A stretch of DNA of 17,500 bases from Glandiceps talaboti (taxonomy: Eukaryota > Hemichordata > Enteropneusta > Spengelidae), in contig NC_135558.1 of the NCBI RefSeq assembly GCF_964340395.1, positions 9,880,001 to 9,897,500 on the forward strand, written 5' to 3'. Numbering within the stretch: the first letter of the stretch is position 1; each line of letters starts with the position of its first letter. Shown here in pieces: positions 1 to 12,116 of the stretch. The translations under genes were made by a program, and so were the position numbers. Under the pieces are notes generated by a model. That model saw only the letters and a program-made list of their open reading frames with translations, searched no databases and was not told the DNA's origin.

Positions 1-82
1 CTTCCTTGTCACTTATTAAATTTAAACGCGAGATATGAATCAGTGCGCATGTCTGATAGCAGAACCTCTCATAAACTCGTTT

Positions 83-121
83 GGTGGGTGGGTGGGTGGG
101 TGGGTGGGTGGGTGGGTGGGG
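83..121 (+). repeat. (GGGT)n microsatellite, G-quadruplex prone
   Basis: About nine GGGT units lie in a row with single-T loops, a pattern known to form very stable parallel G-quadruplexes. The frame reading GGWV repeats through it is an artefact. Confidence 0.85.
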
Positions 122-189
122 AAGGCAGCCAACTACCACAGACGGAAATACGGGAGGGTCAGTGCGAAGGGTCCCTTTGTACTACCCTC

Positions 190-228
190 AGGCACAGACA
201 ACTAAGAAGTTGTTAGTTGTCTGTGCCT
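190..228. repeat. Inverted repeat, 15-base perfect arms, 9-base loop
   Basis: AGGCACAGACAACTA (190..204) and TAGTTGTCTGTGCCT (214..228) are exact reverse complements around AGAAGTTGT. After one mismatch three more pairs extend the stem outward. It is too short for a usual microRNA precursor. It may be a remnant of a foldback element. Confidence 0.75.
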
Positions 229-1534
229 CAGGTACGAGAAGGTGTCAACCTTTCGTATTAAAATAAAACTTTAAAACATAGTGATCCAATATGAGTTCCC
301 TTCCATGATCATCAGGGTTGGGTTTTTTTTTACCATACTTTCCGTTCATGTAATTTAAACAAGATTCCAAAACCACAGTACAACCAATGTCGCAAGAATA
401 CCACACGTTCAACTTGGTATGAGAAATGGTCTATGATATGTCAACATTTTTAGGTTGGGGGTCTATCTGTGCGGAGCTTCCGTATACGATTACCCATATA
501 GTTGCCCACCCCCACAGGGTACTGATAATTTAGGATGTTGCAAAACACACAGAAAAAAGATTCGAGGGAAATTTAGATGCTGTGGCAAGGATTTCGAGTA
601 GTGTTCTGATATCGAAGTAAAGTATGGTGTGAATATGAACACCTAAATTTTTTTGCACAGTGTATAGAAACAGATGTTTTGTATATATTGAGTTATCACG
701 TTGCGATCGATCTTGATAAAACTGACAACTCCAACCAAAAAAACAGACTCAAAAAGGCAAATTTTTATCTTTGTGTAAATTATAGATCTGTTTAGATAAA
801 AAATATGAATGCATTAGAAACGGTGGAGAATATGAAAAGTATATGCAGTTGGTGTAGTTCACACAGAGATCGGTATAATTAACTTTAGTGTTTGTTAATC
901 ACACAAATACTCGCTATCAAAGCCAAATACTGATCTTTTATGAGATTTTATTACATGATCGAAGGGGATCGATTAATTACTAATATTGTGAGTTTTAGTT
1001 GCCTTTTTCTTTTTCCATGTTTGTTTTTATTTGCGTTTTTCCCCTGATCTACTAAAATAAATACCACATCTGCACGTAGCTGTGGTGTGTGCCCGATATT
1101 CGGCATCACCGCAATATGTTTGTCACCCGAATCCATCAAACGTTAATAACAATAAAATTGAAGACAAGTAAACCAACAATTCGTAGTTTTTTAGACTCTA
1201 GCTGTCATTTGTAAATACACTGAAAGAATATCCGACTTCGAGTCATGATGAATTTCGCCACATCCACGCCAGCGACCCGGAGACAACACCGTGAAAGGTC
1301 CCGTACAATTTACAATTGATACCCACGGGTTAGTTGTCATATCAATTTCAACGTGTCACAACACAACACCGATGCCTTTCATTGCTTTGTGTTTCCATCC
1401 GTATTAACCTTCAGGAAGTCGAGGAACCCAAGTATTGAATGCATCGTCATGACATTATCGAGATAACATATGAGAACAAGACAGGTTGGCAAAATATGCC
1501 AGTAAACTATTTATATCTGTTATATCGGACAAGT
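229..1534. other. Non-coding stretch, nothing recognised
   Basis: AT-rich sequence with stops in all frames at short intervals. The longest frame, 951..1139 on the minus strand, has no recognisable product. I see no repeat, RNA gene or promoter. Confidence 0.5.
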
Positions 1535-1557
1535 GTGGCGTGGCGTGGCGTGGCGTG
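1535..1557 (+). repeat. (TGGCG)n pentanucleotide repeat
   Basis: Four and a half perfect TGGCG units. It is short but GC-rich against its surroundings. Confidence 0.8.
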
Positions 1558-1766
1558 ATATCATGCGAGATAACAACCTTGCGTAGACCCTGATAAAACG
1601 CGTAAGGCTGCGGCGAAAACAGTAACAAATTAAACCCGCTCTGGAATTATGGAAATACAAAGAAAGGTCTTTGCGACTGATATGTAGTAGGTACATCGAT
1701 GAAATTTCTATCCAAAATAATTGTAGTTTCGGTAGACTTGTACTGTTGACGGAAGATGGATGCACA

Positions 1767-1813
1767 TGACGACGACGACGACGACGACGACAAAGACGAT
1801 GATGATGATGATG
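1767..1813 (+). repeat. (GAC)n and (GAT)n trinucleotide repeats
   Basis: About eight GAC units, then CAAAGAC, then about six GAT units. A single-base change (C to T) appears to have founded the second array. It would read poly-Asp in one frame, but no gene surrounds it. Confidence 0.85.
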
Positions 1814-2082
1814 CCAGAAGACACGTGATTACAACATTATATTAACTGACAGGTTGATTAAACTAACACATTACGGTGATGAACTCACAGCCAGTCAATG
1901 ATTCACCAGTCACGGCATTATCAATCACACTGAGTGAAGGAAACCCATGTCTTTACGGCAATTGAAAATTAAGTAGTGTAATGTTTTCATAAAGCGATAT
2001 TAATACCAAGTAGCCAACAATGCCAGGACTGTGTCCTTATTATTGTTGTATGAGTAATCGCCTTTGTCTTGTGTGCCATGCC

Positions 2083-2195
<113 letters not shown>

Positions 2196-2247
2196 GCTCT
2201 GCCACTGCGGTATAGAGCACTGTCTTAGCAGATTGATACTCACCGAG

Positions 2248-2248
<1 letters not shown>

Positions 2249-2320
<72 letters not shown>
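2249..2320. repeat. Second (TA)n tract, 72 bases
   Basis: A pure TA tract, separated from the first by a 54-base unique spacer (2195..2248), and followed directly by CACACA. Confidence 0.95.
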
Positions 2321-2326
<6 letters not shown>

Positions 2327-2340
2327 ACATAACTTAGTGC

Positions 2341-2430
2341 ATGTGCGTTCGTTCGTTTGTGTGTGTGTGTGTTTGTTTGTTTGTTTGTTTGTTTGTTTGT
2401 TTGTTCGTGTGTGTGTGTGTTCGTGTGTGC
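2341..2430 (+). repeat. (GT)n / (GTTT)n / (GTTC) compound microsatellite
   Basis: A series of GTTC, GT, about nine GTTT units, then GT and GTTC again. The long Val/Cys/Phe frame here is low complexity and not a gene. Confidence 0.9.
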
Positions 2431-2507
2431 AGAGATAGACAGGCGGAAAGGCACGTTGCTATGTTCAACAGTTCTTGTGCAATGTTCGCCAACTTCTAAA
2501 TGTGTGT

Positions 2508-2652
2508 CTATGTATGTATGTATGTATGTATGTATGTATGTATGTATGTACGTACGTACGTACGTACGTACGTACGTACGTACATGTGTATGTGTGTATG
2601 TATGTATGTATGTATGTATGTATGTATGTATGTATGTATGTATGTATGTACA
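2508..2652 (+). repeat. (GTAT)n-(GTAC)9-(GTAT)n compound microsatellite
   Basis: GTAT units flank a 36-base block of nine GTAC units (2548..2583). GTAC is its own reverse complement, so the block can fold on itself. A GTGTATGTGTG interruption follows the block. The Tyr-Val-Cys-Met and Thr-Tyr-Ile-His frames on the two strands are artefacts. Confidence 0.95.
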
Positions 2653-2667
2653 TGTATTTATGCATGC

Positions 2668-2682
2668 GATGGATGGATGGAT
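2668..2682 (+). repeat. Short (GGAT)n repeat
   Basis: About three and a half GATG units, 16 bases after the GTAT array. Confidence 0.7.
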
Positions 2683-3197
2683 GAATATGTGTGCATTGTG
2701 TGTGTTCCTTTCACTCGAGTCTACTTGTACATGATATTGTACGAGATATACATAGTATTGCATAAATGCTATTAAAAGGCTAAGTTTGTACTTGTGACTT
2801 GGGGTTTATTTTCGCTAATTTCACAACTATCTCTTTTCCGTCAGTCCTGACTTTCCGTTCAAATACCTCTTTAACAAATACGTTGCCTGTTTTCTATTCT
2901 GGATCAATGAAATAAAATAAGAATTAGTAACAGCTCTTACAAATAAAGTGTTTCGAAATAATCACTATTGCTCTCTTTCCGTAAATCGGTACTTAAATCT
3001 CTCCTATGCAATGACTTGACTAAAGCGCCTGATGTAATAAATGTTGGGAATTTGTTGAAGTGCTGCAAGCCACTGGCTGCAAGTACTATTATACAATAGT
3101 GCGAACACAGGAGTTCACTATAAGTGGCACGCCATCTACTCTGTCGGTAGCTATTCAGTGCAAATAACACTCTGCGTATTTGATTAATTTCTCGATG

Positions 3198-3256
3198 AAC
3201 CCTTTCACAAATTTGACTGCAGTGTGAAATTAAAATTTGAATATTCCATTTATTTA
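3198..3256 (+). repeat. Diverged direct repeat, copy 1
   Basis: It shares AGTGTGAAA and the core AAATTTGAATATTCCA with copy 2, with TCACAAA upstream and a T/A-rich tail downstream. It may be a decayed dispersed element. Confidence 0.55.
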
Positions 3257-3471
3257 AAAAAACGGCCAACGAATGTGTACATCGTGCATCGAACATTTGA
3301 TGCCGCGATCAGTAACAATAGTTAACATTCGTACACATAGCAGTATTCTGGGTATATGTATAAATTTGCAATTCCTTGAAACCCCTAAGTAAAATAACCA
3401 CACAATTTTTAAAACTAAATACGCGTTCAGAACAAATACAACCCCGGGTTTAAACAATTCACTATATACTG

Positions 3472-3527
3472 AACAACCTCACAAACAGGAGTGTGAAACA
3501 ACAAATTTGAATATTCCACATTCTTAA
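3472..3527 (+). repeat. Diverged direct repeat, copy 2
   Basis: Same orientation as copy 1, about 270 bases downstream. The shared order is TCACAAA, AGTGTGAAA, then AAATTTGAATATTCCA, with small gaps between them. Confidence 0.55.
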
Positions 3528-3699
3528 ATGAGACATTTCAAAATTTTTATAATTTCCACGTCACACTTTTAGCGTAAATTCCATGATTACGACAGTTTCT
3601 ATGTTTCCGATGTAAAATAAAGTTTAAATAACCTGAATTGCAGTTCAACAATAAGTTTGTGTAAATATTTTGGCGGGAAAGTCGCCGAACGGATCAAAG

Positions 3700-3707
3700 T
3701 GACGTCA
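3700..3707 (+). promoter_or_regulatory. Perfect CRE palindrome TGACGTCA
   Basis: An exact CREB/ATF site about 3.2 kb upstream of the proposed Gfi1 start site. Its flanks differ from those of the other five copies. Confidence 0.3.
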
Positions 3708-4540
3708 TTGTAGGTATATCTTCAATTATTGCTTTTGTGTGTGTCGAAAATGTGTAGAAAATTGTGTATTTGCGCCTGCAAAACTAGACGACGTATGTAT
3801 TCGACGAATGTGTCAACCACGTGACAGCATGTTTATACCTGACTAACATGTAAGGTGTCTGTAAGTTGATACAGGCGGTGATGTATCGGCAACTGGTTAC
3901 TTATTTGCTAAACTTATCGTAAGAAATCTCTGCCACGCGACATTTGATAAATCTTTGTTTGATAAGGCCACGTTGCACAATTTGTGTCAAAGTACAATCA
4001 CATTGTTTTACTCCTCCAGAGATTTCGGTTCAGTCGTCAAAAAGCGACATATCTACATTTGATTATCCCTGTCGTCAGGGACAGTCGCACTCACCACCAC
4101 AATTTTAGAATAAGAGCAATTTAATTTTGACAAAAATTATGAGTTTGAGACGGTGTTTGACCGGAATGAACCGGGTGTCATTTACGGGACACAAGCACCA
4201 CTTTTATGGTATGTAGACACTCGCTGTGACCCGCTGCTACAAAAAAAATTTTGGTCATAAGTAGAATAAAATAGTTTTTTGAAAATTGTTTAAACTGTGT
4301 GAAAATCGTTTACTGATTGTTTAAAGGAGATTACGAGCTGACGACCTCCCTTCGACAGACAATATATCAAAGTAGTATAGAAGCTGAAAGCCCATAAAAA
4401 TGATTATATTGGCAAAGAATTGTAAACTACTGTACAATGTAATGTTGATTACTACAATCATGTTAAACGTTCTTTGTTGATACAGATAACTATAATTTAT
4501 TTTCTTATCGTCAAGAGAACTTACATGGAAGAAACGGTAC

Positions 4541-4550
4541 TGTCTGTCTT

Positions 4551-4619
<69 letters not shown>

Positions 4620-4706
4620 TTGTCTACCTGCCTGCCTGCGTATGTATGTATGTATGTATGTATGTATGTATGTATGTATGTATGTATGTATGTATGTATG
4701 TATGTA

Positions 4707-4750
<44 letters not shown>

Positions 4751-4770
4751 CGTTTGTCTGTCGGTCTGCG
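4541..4770 (+). repeat. (TCTG)n-(GTAT)n-(TCTG)n compound microsatellite
   Basis: About 74 bases of TCTG (4541..4614), a TTTG/CCTG transition, about 68 bases of GTAT (4640..4707), then TCTG again to about 4750 with decayed units to 4770. The 182-residue frame across it (4474..5022) is Ser-Val-Cys-Leu repeat sequence without an ATG at its start, and is rejected as a gene. Confidence 0.95.
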
Positions 4771-6450
4771 TGTTCCAACCGTATTCTACTGTTTTTGGCA
4801 GTGTCTTATCAACGAGTTCAGTTTATTCAACCACGGGATAACAGTTTAAACACACTAGTGGCGGATGCTGTCACTAACAATAATAGTTTATGGTATACCT
4901 TGTATAAAAATAAATCATCGGACATAGCAATTGTATGTATAATGGAAATATTGCTTCTAATCGCAGAAACGGAACATGCACACTACCAGTCCCAACATGC
5001 CCACCTTTCACACAAAAAATAATGTCCCAATCCGAGGTCGGTTTCTCTTTGTATAAAAAATATGATAATAAAAGACGAAATCTTCAAATTGTAGAGAATT
5101 GTGTTTTTGTTATCTGTGTATTTATACAGCATACACGAAATGTATGCATTTTACTACCAGTGATGTATGCTTGACAGGTTGCACTGAATCAATGTGTTCT
5201 TGGCATCAATAATAGTTTTAGAAAGCCGCTGGAAACTCCTCTTATTCTGCCATATTGAATACACGTATGTTCTATTCATAAATCTAAAACAGTATTTTGA
5301 CTGATTCTCACCACAAAATGATTGCTAAAACCAGATGTTTAGTTGTATTAAATTGAACAAATTGCCCGTGTTTACGGTTGGATATAGTTTGCATGTATCT
5401 GTGCGGGTAGGCTTCCATACCACCTAACGTAGTCCGATACCCGTCAATTCGATCACTGCTTGTTGTTCGCACAGTCTTTTATATGCATTACACGTGTGAG
5501 AGTGTGTCGTTGCCAACCAGTTACCATGTCATATGATGTAATACACAATTTGTTTAACCTTTAGATTTTCATTTCGACTTCCCTTTTTAGTTTTTCAATT
5601 TGCAATATTTCTTTGTTTTAAATTTGTCTATTTTCAAGTTGCTAAGTTTTTTTATGTGTAAATTTTGATGAAAAATACTCTTTTGCGTTCTCGCACCGCT
5701 ATCACAAAAATCGTGACCAGCGATACTCCCAAATTAATATGTTTTACCGACCCGTATATTCGATGAATCGTGAATTTGAAAATATCTACCTACAATACGG
5801 TCGAAACTAAAAATCACGCACTGAATTTTTCATAAAATGACGGAAAGGTAGATTTAAAAATCTAAGGTATGATTGGACACCGTAAATGCAGAGATTTTGC
5901 ACGGGGGATATTTTAGCTGTCATTATGTGTCCGAAGGATTGCAAAATATATATACTGATAGCTCCTAGATTCAGTAGAGAGCAGGTTGTTTGCAGACATG
6001 ACTAGTTTATCTGATCATTAGTTCAGTTAAATCTCTAAATACGGTTTGCTAACATACAATCGTATTCTCGACTCGGCACCTGTTTCGTATCAAAACTTTC
6101 CCACTTGAGTGAGGGTCGGCAAACAAGCAACCATCAATCCAATTGCCAGCTTTGTTTCTAAACAAAATAATAATGACTTATCCACCATTCTCTAATAGGT
6201 GTGTTTATGGAAATATAACCTCTGTCAGCTGTGTTATTGGGAGCTCATCCAGCTCAGCCGGGCTTTGTTTGTCTCTCACAACAGTTGTGTACCGTCACCG
6301 TTTCGAGATGTCATCCTTACAATAATACGTTTAATAAAGCCCGGTTCATCTCTACAATAACGTAACATGTGTCACTTGGTGTCACCGTACTCATTTGAAT
6401 AAATGTCCTTTTCAATGTTGGTTTCATTGCGCAGGTATAGTGTAGGTTAA
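4771..6450. other. Non-coding stretch, nothing recognised
   Basis: AT-rich upstream DNA with short frames only. One CAGCTG E-box lies at 6226. No conserved protein, RNA gene or clear repeat is seen. Confidence 0.5.
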
Positions 6451-6487
6451 CCCCCCCCCCAAAAAAAATAAATAAATAAATAAAAAA
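6451..6487 (+). repeat. C10-A8-(AAAT)n tract
   Basis: Ten C, eight A, then about five AAAT units and a further A run. The 3'-tail-like A/AAAT run could mark the end of a decayed retroposon, but no body is recognisable upstream. Confidence 0.7.
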
Positions 6488-6814
6488 ATACTGAGTTTTC
6501 AGGTAAAGACAGTGAAAGCAACTCGGGTGTATAGTATCTATTGATTAAATTAACAAGTTGTCATTGTTTATCCCGAGCCAAGCTTTATACCCACTCGACA
6601 CAATCGCGTCGTGACGATCAGAAGTCTTCATTATTTGGTCAGTGCCAACGGAGTACAAATAACGCAATGGATAATTCGAAATTAACATTTGATTAATTTT
6701 ACTGCGAATGCAGTGGCTACTATTTGGAGTTTCATTAGGTTAACAAGTTACCAAGTCACTCCCTCTGGTGATCACTCAATCGGAAAGTGTCACGTGGTTC
6801 CGTTACCTTATCAA

Positions 6815-6819
6815 CCAAT
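6815..6819 (+). promoter_or_regulatory. CCAAT box
   Basis: ACCAATCAG is a close match to the NF-Y site and lies about 80 bases upstream of the proposed start site, the usual position for a functional CCAAT box. Its function is inferred from position only. Confidence 0.4.
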
Positions 6820-6869
6820 CAGAGTTGATAGTTTTATCTGTCGCTGACACCTGTTAGATCACATAAAAT

Positions 6870-6881
6870 TGCGCATGCGCA
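6870..6881 (+). promoter_or_regulatory. Perfect NRF1-type palindrome TGCGCATGCGCA
   Basis: All 12 bases match the NRF-1 consensus YGCGCAYGCGCR. The site is self-complementary and stands out in AT-rich surroundings. NRF1 sites cluster in animal promoters, which supports a promoter here. Confidence 0.55.
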
Positions 6882-6887
6882 GTCTGT

Positions 6888-6896
6888 AAAATCACT
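6888..6896 (+). promoter_or_regulatory. GFI-type AATC motif near the proposed start site
   Basis: AAAATCACT resembles the left half of the known GFI1 target TAAATCAC(A/T)GCA. Vertebrate GFI1 represses its own promoter, so an autoregulatory site is plausible. The match is short and could be chance. Confidence 0.25.
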
Positions 6897-6918
6897 CTCA
6901 AAAGCTTAACGGCACGCG

Positions 6919-6995
6919 ATGGCTACAAACAGATGGGTTTGAAATGGGACGGACTTTATCAAAACACCCAACTCCCTCATTTGCATAATCAGTAA
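6919..6995 (+). other. Cluster of three short upstream ORFs
   Basis: If transcription starts near 6894, ATGs at 6919, 6933 and 6944 open three short frames in the three different phases. They end at 6942, 6995 and 6988 (7, 20 and 14 residues). The first has G at -3 and G at +4. No further ATG occurs between 6995 and the SNAG start at 7171, so they would be the only barriers in the leader. Their existence in mRNA depends on the unverified start site. Confidence 0.3.
6979..6986 (+). promoter_or_regulatory. Octamer / POU-type motif ATTTGCAT, continuing as GCATAAT
   Basis: This is the exact reverse complement of ATGCAAAT. The following bases make TTGCATAATC, close to the Brn3/POU4 consensus core GCATAAT. 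In mouse hair cells POU4F3 activates Gfi1. Whether it does here is inference. Confidence 0.3.
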
Positions 6996-7170
6996 GCATA
7001 TTTAGTGGAGGCTAAAGAGTCATTGAGAATCAGATTTAAACAGTTCCCTGTCTCTAACGCAGTTCGGTGTCTCAACTCACAGCTCCGCTCAATTACGACG
7101 TTGGGCCGCTTTGGTTCCCTCATCTACTGTTTTAGTTCCAATAGCTTTTTTTTCCATCATCCCGTTCAAA

Positions 7171-10228
<3,058 letters not shown>

Positions 10229-10440
10229 GTGGTTGAAACATCGTGAAAACTGAACGGTTGATGAAAGGGCGTCACCCCGATTTGTGAATCCCAGCGGCAT
10301 TGTGATTCCATCTCCTACCATGTACACGATATGGACAATACCTTCAACTGTCACATGAAATAACGACATTTCTGAGACTTTGCACGCTTTTGGGCCAATC
10401 TGTGAAAAGTTCAGAATAACGACGGCCATGTCATTATGGA

Positions 10441-10448
10441 TGACGTCA
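10441..10448 (+). promoter_or_regulatory. Perfect CRE palindrome TGACGTCA
   Basis: The exact eight-base CREB/ATF site lies in the 3' UTR, eight bases before a 17-base palindrome. It is one of six in the window. Function is unknown. Confidence 0.35.
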
Positions 10449-10455
10449 GTACTCA

Positions 10456-10472
10456 TTACGCACAGTGCGTAA
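10456..10472. repeat. Short palindrome with 8-base arms
   Basis: TTACGCAC and GTGCGTAA are exact reverse complements around a single A. The CpG-containing arms stand out from the AT-rich surroundings. It could be a dimeric binding site; with a one-base spacer it is a poor RNA hairpin. Confidence 0.6.
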
Positions 10473-10490
10473 AATATTCTACGAAAACCA

Positions 10491-10503
10491 CCACTAGGGG
10501 GCG
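10491..10503 (+). promoter_or_regulatory. CTCF-like site CCACTAGGGGGCG
   Basis: All 13 bases fit the core of the bilaterian CTCF consensus CCACYAGRKGGCG. It lies in the last exon, 263 bases after the stop codon. In bilaterians CTCF marks domain boundaries. The match is good; occupancy is inferred. Confidence 0.5.
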
Positions 10504-10804
10504 AAATGTCACAGACTTAATCCGAGTTCACGATATTGTTTTCGTCTGCCTTTGAATTATATTATAAACAAAACATCTTTGCGTTTTGCATTTATGTGGA
10601 AAGATTCAGACTGATGTAACGAGTTTTCTTCGTTTCTTTCGCCTTTTTTTCAGTTTCTTTAGCCTGACAGATTTGCATGATTTCAAATAATCTTTGCAAT
10701 TGATTGGTATGATAGAACATTACTGTGTGTCGGTATGTTCATTGCACAGTGTATGATAACTTTTATTTCTTTTTATCTTGAGTTTTCGTCAAATTTATTA
10801 AATG

Positions 10805-10810
10805 AATAAA
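10805..10810 (+). promoter_or_regulatory. Poly(A) signal AATAAA of Gfi1
   Basis: A canonical hexamer is followed within 20-45 bases by GT-rich sequence (GTTAGCTTTGTGG, then TTTGTGTG), the expected layout of a cleavage site near 10825-10832. It is the first AATAAA after the stop codon that I find. Confidence 0.6.
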
Positions 10811-10830
10811 TGCTGATATCTTAAACTGTT

Positions 10831-11245
10831 AGCTTTGTGGTATTTGTGTGTATGAATGGGAGGTACTGGCTACCCAGAGTCCTGAGGCGTCAATTCACTC
10901 CGAACACTTTCCACGGGAACGATGTACAAATATCAGTACCGTACATAGTTTTCGGACCGTGCTGTCGAACTGACACTGTTAACTCTCTACAAGTTATATC
11001 AGACCCCATATTGCACATATGCTTCATTTTCAAGTCCTCATTTCATCATCACTGCGGAGAAAATCTTGAGTAACATTGAATTGGTCATATATTGATAGTT
11101 ACCAAACGTCGTCCGATCTTTTCTAATGTCCATCACATCATTATCCCGTCTCAGAATAGAACAGCCTGATTAATAATTGGGGAATTCTATGTTGTGTGCT
11201 TACTGATTTGTTTGTCTGTCTGTCTTGCTTGTAGTTACTGTATTC
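10831..11245. other. Non-coding stretch downstream of Gfi1
   Basis: No supported gene. The frame 10837..11073 has no recognisable product. A short TCTG run lies at 11212..11224, just before the next array. Confidence 0.5.
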
Positions 11246-11309
11246 GGTGGGTGGGTGGGTGGGTGGATGGATGGATGGATGGATGGATGGATGGATGGAT
11301 GGATGGATG
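11246..11309 (+). repeat. (GGGT)n-(GGAT)n microsatellite
   Basis: Four GGGT units pass by a single T-to-A change into about ten GGAT units. The G-rich start could form a two- or three-tier quadruplex. Confidence 0.9.
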
Positions 11310-11318
11310 ATTTATCCG

Positions 11319-11456
11319 TTCATTCATTCATTCATTCATTCATTCATTCATTCATTCATTCATTCATTCATTCATTCATTCATTCATTCATTCATTCATT
11401 CATTCATTCATTCATTCATTCATTCATTCATTCATTCATTCATTCATTCATTCATT
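11319..11456 (+). repeat. (TTCA)n microsatellite, about 34 units
   Basis: 138 bases of uninterrupted TTCA. Its purity suggests recent expansion. Frames reading Ser-Phe-Ile-His repeats are artefacts. Confidence 0.95.
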
Positions 11457-11630
11457 ACTTGTGCTTATGTCCGATTTTTCTTCTGTTTTTTATAAGTTCT
11501 CACTTTAAGACCACTGCCAACCAGCAGTACTACCAGATTAGGTGAATTCATAATACTTGTATGGTTCTAACCTAATAATTCCGAGTCCAAGTTCATGACC
11601 TGACCCACCCCCTCCACTTGCAATCTTACT

Positions 11631-11655
11631 GGGTGTATAGGGGGTGGGGAGTGGG
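11631..11655 (+). other. Potential G-quadruplex
   Basis: GGG-N6-GGGGG-T-GGGG-N3-GGG satisfies the usual four-run rule. A C-rich stretch on the same strand (11602..11617) could instead pair with it as an imperfect hairpin. Confidence 0.55.
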
Positions 11656-11959
11656 TGTCCTTTATCACATTCCTACATTAATTGACATATAACTTATGTT
11701 CAAGCTTTAAGTCAAGTCTAAATCTACAAATACAAATCGGCGATTGATGCAGTCAGCGATATCAATGGAATATATACTCTGGTCGTTCTACGTCACGACA
11801 ACACGTGTCTACGTCATTGGTTCTGCTGTGTTCGAAATACGAGTCAAAATGCTCAAAATTGTCATTTTTACTTTCCTCGATTTCTTTTTTTATATTACTG
11901 GCGATTGGATAATTTTATTATTTTTCTTCATTCAGCCAGAAAATACTCGTGATCGAAGG

Positions 11960-12021
11960 CTTGTCATTACGAGTCGCTAGATGAGAAAATATGAATGAGA
12001 AAATATGAATGAGAGAGAGAG

Positions 12022-12116
<95 letters not shown>

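Larger units (their letters stand above)
2700..4540. other. Non-coding stretch with a diverged direct repeat and one CRE
   Basis: AT-rich DNA with no supported gene. The minus-strand frame 2937..3296 (119 residues) has no recognisable motif. A diverged repeat lies at 3198..3256 and 3472..3527, and a perfect TGACGTCA at 3700..3707. Nothing else is recognised. Confidence 0.5.
6791..7000 (+). promoter_or_regulatory. Candidate Gfi1 core promoter and proximal elements
   Basis: Within about 200 bases, ending some 170 bases before the start codon, there are CACGTG (6791), ACCAATCAG (CCAAT at 6815), TTATC GATA-type motifs (6808, 6834), CACCTG (6848), CATAAAAT (6862), an NRF1 palindrome (6870), an initiator-like TCACTCT (6893), CAGATG (6930) and ATTTGCAT (6979). 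The TATA-like to initiator distance is about 31 bases, which suggests a start site near 6894. Each motif is seen; their function is inferred from density and position. No transcript data are available. Confidence 0.45.
10229..10830 (+). other. Gfi1 3' UTR (proposed)
   Basis: The tract of about 600 bases from the stop codon to the poly(A) signal at 10805 holds no coding frame I accept. It contains a perfect CRE (10441), a 17-base palindrome (10456) and a CTCF-like site (10491). The extent is set by the poly(A) signal, not by transcript data. Confidence 0.55.

Noticed and set aside
2508-2652. CRISPR-like regular array
   Set aside because: Units are four bases with no spacers; it is a microsatellite in a eukaryotic genome.
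2937-3296. 119-residue minus-strand frame
   Set aside because: No recognisable motif, and it overlaps the diverged direct repeat; likely a chance frame.
4474-5022. 182-residue open frame on the + strand
   Set aside because: Most of it is TCTG and GTAT microsatellite translated as Ser-Val-Cys-Leu and Tyr-Val-Cys-Met repeats; it begins at TTG and has no domain.
11225-11545. Gly-Trp-Met-Asp and Ser-Phe-Ile-His repeat frame
   Set aside because: Translation of the GGAT and TTCA arrays; low complexity with no conserved flanks.
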